Shown: piece after piece, positions 1 through 4,881 of the stretch
Layout of the letters: each line of letters starts with the position of its first letter
Position numbering within the stretch: the first letter of the stretch is position 1
Source of the DNA: Bacteroidota bacterium
Lineage (GTDB): Bacteria; Bacteroidota; Bacteroidia; Flavobacteriales; Schleiferiaceae
Assembly (NCBI GenBank): GCA_003023665.1
Contig: PXYR01000069.1
Location: 1-8,958, forward strand
DNA length: 8,958 nt
Reading direction: 5' to 3'
The notes under the pieces: generated by a model
Seen by the model: the letters and a program-made list of their open reading frames with translations, nothing else
Databases searched by the model: none
What the model was told of the DNA's origin: nothing
Program-made: the position numbers and the translations under genes

Positions 1-1
1 A

Positions 2-1216
2 GCTGCCTTAGTAGATGGTTATAAAAATTCCAATAGCGCAATTATTGATGCTAACGTTACTACTTTAATAGTAGGTATTATTCTTTATTCATTTGGTACC
101 GGACCAATTCGTGGGTTTGCTACAACTTTGATAATTGGTATTCTCACGTCCTTGTTCTCTGCACTATTTATTTCACGTGTAGTATTTGAGCGTCGCTTAG
201 GGAATAAAAAAGACATTAAATTTTCAACGAAGACTACAGCAAATTGGTACACGAATATCAATTTTGACTTTTTGTCTAAGCGCAGATTAGCATACATTGT
301 TTCCTCCGTAGTTATAGTCATTGGTTTAGCATCATTGTTTACTAAAGGCTTGAATTTAGGGGTTGATTTTGTGGGTGGTCGTTCGTTCCAAGTGCGATTT
401 GATCAAAGCGTTGAGGTAAGTGAAGTAGCTGAGTCCCTGAGTGAAGTATTGATAGATGCAGAAGGCAACTCTTTCACTCCAGTAGTGAAGACATTGGGAG
501 AGTCCAATCAGGTCATCATTACCACAAATTACCGTATTGACGAAACGGGAGCTTCAGTGGATGAGGATATTACAAACAAACTCTATGCTGGAGTAAGTGG
601 ATTCTTTGCAGAAGAAATGTCAAGAGAAAACTTCTTCACGGACGAATCAGATGAAGCCATTGGTTTAGTTGGTTCACGAGTTGTAGGGCCTACCATTGCG
701 GATGATATCAAGACGGGTGCTATTTATAGCATCATATTCTCCTTAATCGTAGTCTTCTTATACATTTTAGGTCGTTTCCGTAAGTGGCAATTCTCCCTTG
801 GTGCAGTTGCTGCCTTATTGCATGATGTACTTTTTGTTTTGGGATTGTTCTCTATATTAGACGGTGTTCTTCCGTTCCAGTTGGAGGTAGACCAAGCTTT
901 CATTGCGGCCATATTAACTGTTATTGGATATTCATTGAACGATACGGTTGTAGTATTCGATCGTATTCGTGAAAACCTCGGAAGTCGCAAGACGAACTTT
1001 GAGGCTGGAGTGAATAAGTCATTGAATCAAACGTTAAGTCGTACGTTCAATACTTCTTTAACCACGTTGTTTGTGTTATTGGTCATTTTCCTTTTTGGAG
1101 GGGAAGTTATTCGTGGCTTCATGTTCGCGCTATTAGTAGGTGTGCTCGTGGGTACGTATAGCTCATTATTCATTGCAACACCGGTGATGTTTGACGCTTC
1201 AAAGAAAGAGGCATAA
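2..1216 (+). CDS. secDF: Protein translocase subunit SecDF, fused form, 3' part (5' end outside window)
   Basis: SecDF is an inner-membrane accessory of the Sec translocon that uses the proton gradient to pull secretory proteins across the membrane. The frame is open from base 2, so about 404 C-terminal residues are present; fused Bacteroidetes SecDF proteins are usually near 1000. The first 60 residues are the end of the SecD half, with the TM motif DANVTTLI and GTGPIRGFA. After a short cytoplasmic linker the SecF half follows: its first TM segment, the DFVGG motif (about residues 122-126 of the fragment), a periplasmic domain of about 110 residues, VVGPTIADD, and the TM motif GYSLNDTVVVFDRIREN. 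Aspartates encoded at 47-49 and 941-943 and the arginine at 1040-1042 are the likely equivalents of the proton-relay residues studied in Thermus SecDF and E. coli SecD/SecF; this is by motif analogy. The absence of a stop between the halves shows the fusion. It ends at TAA, 17 bases before a strong terminator. Confidence 0.95.
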   Translation, partial: AALVDGYKNSNSAIIDANVTTLIVGIILYSFGTGPIRGFATTLIIGILTSLFSALFISRVVFERRLGNKKDIKFSTKTTANWYTNINFDFLSKRRLAYIVSSVVIVIGLASLFTKGLNLGVDFVGGRSFQVRFDQSVEVSEVAESLSEVLIDAEGNSFTPVVKTLGESNQVIITTNYRIDETGASVDEDITNKLYAGVSGFFAEEMSRENFFTDESDEAIGLVGSRVVGPTIADDIKTGAIYSIIFSLIVVFLYILGRFRKWQFSLGAVAALLHDVLFVLGLFSILDGVLPFQLEVDQAFIAAILTVIGYSLNDTVVVFDRIRENLGSRKTNFEAGVNKSLNQTLSRTFNTSLTTLFVLLVIFLFGGEVIRGFMFALLVGVLVGTYSSLFIATPVMFDASKKEA

Positions 1217-1232
1217 GAAATTTGATTATTCT

Positions 1233-1268
1233 AAAGCCCCGTTGCGCTCTGCGCAACGGGGCTTTTTA
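1233..1268 (+). terminator. Rho-independent terminator after secDF
   Basis: A perfect 15-bp stem (1233-1247 with 1251-1265) with a three-base TCT loop, GC-rich in its core and flanked by AAA/TTT. The 3' arm runs into a T tract ending at 1267. It ends secDF transcription and lies only 15 bases before the tatA start codon, so it also insulates tatA. Confidence 0.93.
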
Positions 1269-1270
1269 TA

Positions 1271-1278
1271 TAAATTTG
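1271..1278 (+). promoter_or_regulatory. Bacteroidetes-type -7 promoter box for tatA
   Basis: TAAATTTG matches the Bacteroidetes -7 consensus TAnnTTTG exactly and lies just after the secDF terminator. The ATG of tatA is four bases further on, so the expected transcription start falls at or next to the start codon. No TTG is found at the usual -33 spacing, because that region is the terminator hairpin; the nearest TTG (1242-1244) is about 26 bases upstream, which is too far. The call therefore rests on the -7 box and its position. Confidence 0.5.
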
Positions 1279-1282
1279 CAGC

Positions 1283-1561
1283 ATGTTAATTACCTTTCTC
1301 TTGTTGAATATAAGTGGTGGCGAGTTCATTATCGTTGCGCTTATTTTTTTGCTGCTTTTTGGTCCAAAGCAGATTCCAAGCATGGCGAGGTCAGCAGCAA
1401 AGGTTATTAAACAAGTACGCAATGCGACCAATGATATCAAAAAGGATATCATGGATCGTGCAGAAGATGAAAAATTGACAGAGGTTAAGAAAACGATAGA
1501 AGAAGGCAGAGATGCTTTTAAAGAAGTCACAGACTCTATCAAAAGAGGAACTAAGCTTTGA
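1283..1561 (+). CDS. tatA: Twin-arginine translocase subunit, TatA/TatE family
   Basis: A small single-pass membrane protein (92 residues) of the Tat pathway, which exports folded proteins carrying twin-arginine signals. A short N-terminus ending in SGGE leads into one TM segment (about residues 14-27), then the hinge motif FGPKQIP (26-32). An amphipathic helix follows (33-50, MARSAAKVIKQVRNATND), then a charged, probably helical tail. This is the standard TatA layout. The FGP-K-IP hinge and following helix fit TatA/E, although a TatB-like role cannot be excluded from sequence, and many Bacteroidetes have more than one paralogue. The ATG is preferred because it gives the usual residue number before the TM segment and sits just after the promoter box; TTG codons at 1301 and 1304 are alternatives. 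No tatC is in the window. The stop codon overlaps the start of the antiporter gene, indicating co-transcription. Confidence 0.9.
   Translation: MLITFLLLNISGGEFIIVALIFLLLFGPKQIPSMARSAAKVIKQVRNATNDIKKDIMDRAEDEKLTEVKKTIEEGRDAFKEVTDSIKRGTKL
1544..1549 (+). promoter_or_regulatory. Shine-Dalgarno-like site supporting the TTG start of the antiporter
   Basis: AGAGGA lies eight bases before the TTG at 1558, inside the 3' end of tatA. It is one of the few recognisable Shine-Dalgarno-like sites at a gene start here, and it favours TTG 1558 over the in-frame TTG at 1567. Confidence 0.5.
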
Positions 1562-2496
1562 CGGCATTGTATCTGATAGGCGGTTTTCTGCTCTTGCTAC
1601 TTGGTGGTGAGTTTCTTGTTCGCGGAAGTGTAGGAGTAGCGTTAAAACTCCGGGTATCAAAGGTGGTGATAGGTTTGACTTTAGTTGCTTTTGCTACAAG
1701 CGCCCCAGAGCTGTTGGTTAGTGTGGTCGCTGCTTTAAAAGGTAAGAGTGATATTGCACTAGGAAATGTTATAGGGTCTAACATTGCCAATATAGGTCTC
1801 ATATTGGGTGTAACTGCTCTATTGTTTAAGATGCAAGCTGTACGATTAGAATACCAGAGAGATTGGTATTTTTTATTAGCAGCGAACTTCCTTCTAGCTG
1901 TGTTTTTATGGTTGGGTGGAATTAATCAAATTCAAGGTCTTCTGTTAGTCTTGCTCCTTATTTTTTACAATATTCAAAAAATTCGATCTGCGCGCAAACA
2001 ACGAAGCTTAAAAATAGGAGAGGAAATACATGGATATCAAATGGCAACATGGAAGGGAGTTGCCTTAATAGTCATTGGGGCCTTGGGGCTTTCCTTTGGA
2101 GCTAAGGTTTTTGTCATTGGTATTAGTGGTATTGCGCTACAATTCGGAATGACCGAGCGTTTTGTTGCAGTTACCATGGTTGCTTTTGGTACTAGTGTTC
2201 CAGAGTTGGTTGCGAGTCTGGTTGCCGCAAGAAAAGGTGAGAGTGATATTGCCATAGGCAACATCATTGGTTCAAATATCTTTAATATTCTCAGCGTTCT
2301 TGGTTTTACTGCATTAATTAAACCCATACCGTTGAATGATACAGCGCTATTTACCTATGATTTTCCTGCTTCAGTACTTTTTACATTGTTAATAATCCCC
2401 ATTATGGGCATGTTTACCAAGGATCGGTTAGATAGGGTTGAGGGGGGATTATTACTAGTGCTGTATCTTTTGTTTATATATACCTTGGTTTTTTAG
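1558..2496 (+). CDS. Calcium/sodium antiporter, CaCA family (YrbG-like)
   Basis: An inner-membrane cation exchanger of the Ca2+/cation antiporter superfamily, probably extruding Ca2+ in exchange for Na+ (or H+). At 312 residues it has the usual length of bacterial YrbG-type and archaeal NCX proteins. Two inverted alpha repeats are clear: GLTLVAFATSAPE (39-51) with GNVIGSNIANI (69-79), and VTMVAFGTSVPE (205-216) with GNIIGSNIFNI (234-244). E51 and E216 are the expected ion-coordinating glutamates. About ten hydrophobic segments flank a basic cytoplasmic loop near 141-165 (KIRSARKQRS). The start is TTG: no ATG precedes the first TM segment, and TTG 1558 overlaps the tatA TGA (TTGA), consistent with translational coupling. 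Ion specificity cannot be read from the sequence. There is no clear terminator after the gene, so some read-through towards glnN is possible. Confidence 0.92.
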   Translation: MTALYLIGGFLLLLLGGEFLVRGSVGVALKLRVSKVVIGLTLVAFATSAPELLVSVVAALKGKSDIALGNVIGSNIANIGLILGVTALLFKMQAVRLEYQRDWYFLLAANFLLAVFLWLGGINQIQGLLLVLLLIFYNIQKIRSARKQRSLKIGEEIHGYQMATWKGVALIVIGALGLSFGAKVFVIGISGIALQFGMTERFVAVTMVAFGTSVPELVASLVAARKGESDIAIGNIIGSNIFNILSVLGFTALIKPIPLNDTALFTYDFPASVLFTLLIIPIMGMFTKDRLDRVEGGLLLVLYLLFIYTLVF

Positions 2497-2526
2497 GGGT
2501 AATATCCTGAAATAGTTAATAATTTT

Positions 2527-2560
2527 TTGTTGCACCCCTAAAATTTAGGGGGTATATTTG
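2527..2560 (+). promoter_or_regulatory. Promoter of glnN (-33 TTG and -7 TAnnTTTG)
   Basis: TATATTTG at 2553-2560 matches the Bacteroidetes -7 consensus. TTG at 2530-2532 gives a 20-base spacer and an overlapping TTG at 2527-2529 gives 23; both are in the range seen for Bacteroidetes -33 elements. Transcription should start near 2564-2566, leaving an AT-rich leader of about 18 bases with no Shine-Dalgarno site before the ATG at 2583. This is the best-formed promoter in the window. Confidence 0.7.
2535..2551. promoter_or_regulatory. Palindrome in the glnN promoter spacer (candidate operator)
   Basis: CCCCTAAA (2535-2542) and TTTAGGGG (2544-2551) form a perfect inverted repeat around a single central A. 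It lies wholly between the -33 TTG and the -7 box, where a bound regulator would block or alter RNA polymerase. As RNA it would make a poor hairpin (one-base loop) and no T tract follows, so a DNA-binding site is more likely than a terminator. The regulator is unknown. Confidence 0.45.
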
Positions 2561-2582
2561 CGCAAAATAAATATTTAACCAT

Positions 2583-4775
2583 ATGCCAACGGTAAGATTT
2601 CTAGCATTAGAAGAAACAATTGGGCGTAAGCCACAGCACTTCGAAGCACCTGCAACACGAGTTTCAGAGTACTTCGGTTCTCGCGTATTCAACAGAAAAG
2701 CAATGCGCGAATACATGACTTCAGAAGCCTATAAGGCAGTTATAGACGCCATGGACAACGGTACAAAAATTAACCGTAATATCGCGGATCAAGTTGCTGC
2801 AGGTATGAAAGCTTGGGCATTGAATCTAGGCGCAACTCATTACACGCATTGGTTCCAACCACTCACGGGTGCAACGGCTGAAAAACATGATTCTTTCTTT
2901 GAGCCTACGGGAAATGGAGAGGCGATTGAAAAATTCTCAGGCGGGATGCTGGTGCAACAAGAACCTGATGCATCATCTTTCCCTAATGGTGGAATCCGTA
3001 ATACGTTTGAGGCACGTGGCTATACCGCGTGGGATCCTACATCACCTGCGTTTGTCTTTGGCAGTACATTATGTATTCCAACTGTGTTTGTTTCTTACAC
3101 GGGCGAAGCGTTGGATTATAAAACACCTTTACTCCGTGCTCTTCAGGCAGTAGATTCAGCTGCAACGGACGTTTGCAAGTATTTTGATAAAAATGTGAGC
3201 AAGGTAAATGCAACTTTAGGGTGGGAGCAGGAGTATTTTTTGGTTGACGAAGCCTATTTCGCAGCCCGCCCAGATTTGACATTGGCAGGTCGCGCCTTAG
3301 TTGGACATGCGCCAGCTAAAGGTCAGCAATTGGACGATCACTATTTTGGGTCCATTCCAGAGCGCGCCATTGAATTCATGAAAGAATTGGAATACGAAAG
3401 TCGTGTATTAGGTATACCGGTTAAAACGCGTCATAATGAGGTGGCACCTGCACAATACGAATTTGCTCCTGTATTTGAGGAAGCTAATGTTGCAGTTGAT
3501 CACAATTCATTATTCATGGATTTGATTGAGAAAGTAGCACGCCGTCATAATTTCCGCGTACTACTTCATGAGAAGCCATTTGCAAATATCAACGGGTCCG
3601 GTAAGCACAATAACTGGTCTTTAGCAACAAATACTGGAGTAAACTTACTTGCTCCAGGTTCTACTCCGATGAGTAATTTGATGTTCCTAACGTTCTTTGT
3701 GAACAGTATTAAAGCGGTATATCGTCATGCGGATTTGATTCGTGCTTCAATTGGTTCAGCAGGAAATGAGCACCGCTTAGGAGCAAATGAAGCGCCTCCA
3801 GCGATTATTTCAGTATTTATTGGTCAGCAGTTAAGCGCCGTACTGGATAAATTAGAGAACATTGAAGGCGGTAAGATGACTCCTGAGGAGAAGACTGATC
3901 TAAAATTAAACGTCGTAGGCAAAATACCGGATGTCCTTTTGGACAACACGGACCGCAATAGGACTTCGCCTTTTGCCTTCACTGGAAATAAATTTGAGCT
4001 ACGCGCTGCAGGTTCTGCTTCTAACTGTGCCCAGCCAATGACGGTATTAAACGCTGCTATGGCAGAGCAGCTGATTGAATTCAAGTCAGATGTTGATGCC
4101 TTGATTGATAAAGATGGTCTAAAGAAGGACGAAGCGATTTTTAGTGTTTTAAAACGTTACATCAAAGAAAGCAAAGCAATTCGCTTTGAAGGCGATGGTT
4201 ACGGAGATGCTTGGAAAGAAGAAGCTGCTAAGCGTGGTTTGAACAATGAACCTTCCACTCCACGTGCATTAGATGCTTATGTAAGCGACCAAACGCTGGC
4301 TATGTTTGAAGAGTTAGGCGTGATGTCAAAACGAGAAGCTGAGGCACGTCATGAAATCTTATTGGAATCATACTTTATGAAGATTCAAATAGAATCAAGA
4401 GTTCTTGGAGACTTAGCGGGCAATCATATTGTTCCAACGGCAATTAAGTATCAGAATACCTTGATTGATAATGTGCAGCGACTAAAGGATATCATGGATG
4501 AAAAAACATTCGTTGCTGTTGCCAAGGAACAGCTTGAAATGATCAAGGATATCAGTGCACGTATTTCTAAAATATTATCTTCAAAAGAAGAGATGCTGCA
4601 GGCTCGTAAGGCAGCGAATGCCATGGAAGACGTCCGTGAAAAAGCAATCGCTTACTACGATAATGTGAAGCCTTATTTTGAGGTAATACGTTATGAGAGT
4701 GATAAGTTAGAATTGATGATTGATGACGAGCAATGGCCGATGCCAAAATTCCGTGAAATGCTTTTCACACGTTAA
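2583..4775 (+). CDS. glnN: Glutamine synthetase type III
   Basis: Makes glutamine from glutamate, ammonia and ATP in the cytoplasm; it is the main ammonium-assimilating enzyme of many Bacteroidetes. The 730 residues fit GSIII (about 700-730) rather than GSI or GSII (about 350-470). The N-terminal GSIII-specific region carries HWFQPLTG (89-96), FSGGMLVQQEPDASSFPNGG (118-137) and AWDPTSPAF (149-157). Catalytic motifs follow: GWEQEYFLVD (213-222; E215 and E217 are likely metal ligands), RHNEVAPAQYE (283-293), HEKPFANINGSGKHNNWS (329-346) and RNRTSPFAFTGNKFELRAAG (458-477). A long C-terminal helical region (about 570-690) is also typical of the type. The frame is intact with no missing key residue seen. 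It appears monocistronic, with its own promoter and palindrome upstream and a terminator downstream. No PII gene or ammonium transporter is adjacent. Confidence 0.97.
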   Translation: MPTVRFLALEETIGRKPQHFEAPATRVSEYFGSRVFNRKAMREYMTSEAYKAVIDAMDNGTKINRNIADQVAAGMKAWALNLGATHYTHWFQPLTGATAEKHDSFFEPTGNGEAIEKFSGGMLVQQEPDASSFPNGGIRNTFEARGYTAWDPTSPAFVFGSTLCIPTVFVSYTGEALDYKTPLLRALQAVDSAATDVCKYFDKNVSKVNATLGWEQEYFLVDEAYFAARPDLTLAGRALVGHAPAKGQQLDDHYFGSIPERAIEFMKELEYESRVLGIPVKTRHNEVAPAQYEFAPVFEEANVAVDHNSLFMDLIEKVARRHNFRVLLHEKPFANINGSGKHNNWSLATNTGVNLLAPGSTPMSNLMFLTFFVNSIKAVYRHADLIRASIGSAGNEHRLGANEAPPAIISVFIGQQLSAVLDKLENIEGGKMTPEEKTDLKLNVVGKIPDVLLDNTDRNRTSPFAFTGNKFELRAAGSASNCAQPMTVLNAAMAEQLIEFKSDVDALIDKDGLKKDEAIFSVLKRYIKESKAIRFEGDGYGDAWKEEAAKRGLNNEPSTPRALDAYVSDQTLAMFEELGVMSKREAEARHEILLESYFMKIQIESRVLGDLAGNHIVPTAIKYQNTLIDNVQRLKDIMDEKTFVAVAKEQLEMIKDISARISKILSSKEEMLQARKAANAMEDVREKAIAYYDNVKPYFEVIRYESDKLELMIDDEQWPMPKFREMLFTR

Positions 4776-4805
4776 TTCAATAAACCTTTCAAACTTTAGT
4801 TATTA

Positions 4806-4836
4806 GAAACCCTGCTTTGGCGGGGTTTCTTTTTTT
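4806..4836 (+). terminator. Rho-independent terminator after glnN
   Basis: A 10-bp stem (4806-4815 with 4820-4829) containing one T-G wobble, with loop TTTG, followed directly by seven Ts and then more T-rich sequence. It begins 31 bases after the glnN stop and ends glnN transcription. Confidence 0.9.
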
Positions 4837-4844
4837 ATTTTGGC

Positions 4845-4879
4845 TATATTGGGAACGCTTAAACACTAGAATAAATTTC
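4845..4879 (+). promoter_or_regulatory. Possible promoter region of the OmpA-family gene
   Basis: Two imperfect -7 candidates lie between the glnN terminator and the ATG at 4882. TATATTGG (4845-4852) has one mismatch to TAnnTTTG and would start transcription near 4857. TAAATTTC (4872-4879) also has one mismatch; it has a TTG 20 bases upstream (4849-4851) and would place the start at the ATG itself. I cannot choose between them. Confidence 0.3.
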
Positions 4880-4881
4880 TA

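Noticed and set aside
1222..1410. Plus-strand open frame of 62 codons starting before the tatA gene
   Set aside because: It runs through the terminator hairpin and overlaps tatA in another frame; its product has no recognisable domain.
1672..2290. Two similar stretches within the antiporter gene, as a possible DNA duplication
   Set aside because: They encode the two inverted alpha repeats that define the CaCA family; the similarity is ancient and at protein level, not a recent repeat.
2497..2552. Possible terminator after the antiporter gene
   Set aside because: The only inverted repeat (2535-2551) has a one-base loop and no following T tract, and it sits inside a promoter. No other stable hairpin was found, so no terminator is called.
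4845..4852. TATATTGG as a firm promoter for the OmpA-family gene
   Set aside because: It has a mismatch to the consensus, no good -33 element, and a competing candidate nearby, so it is listed only as a low-confidence region.
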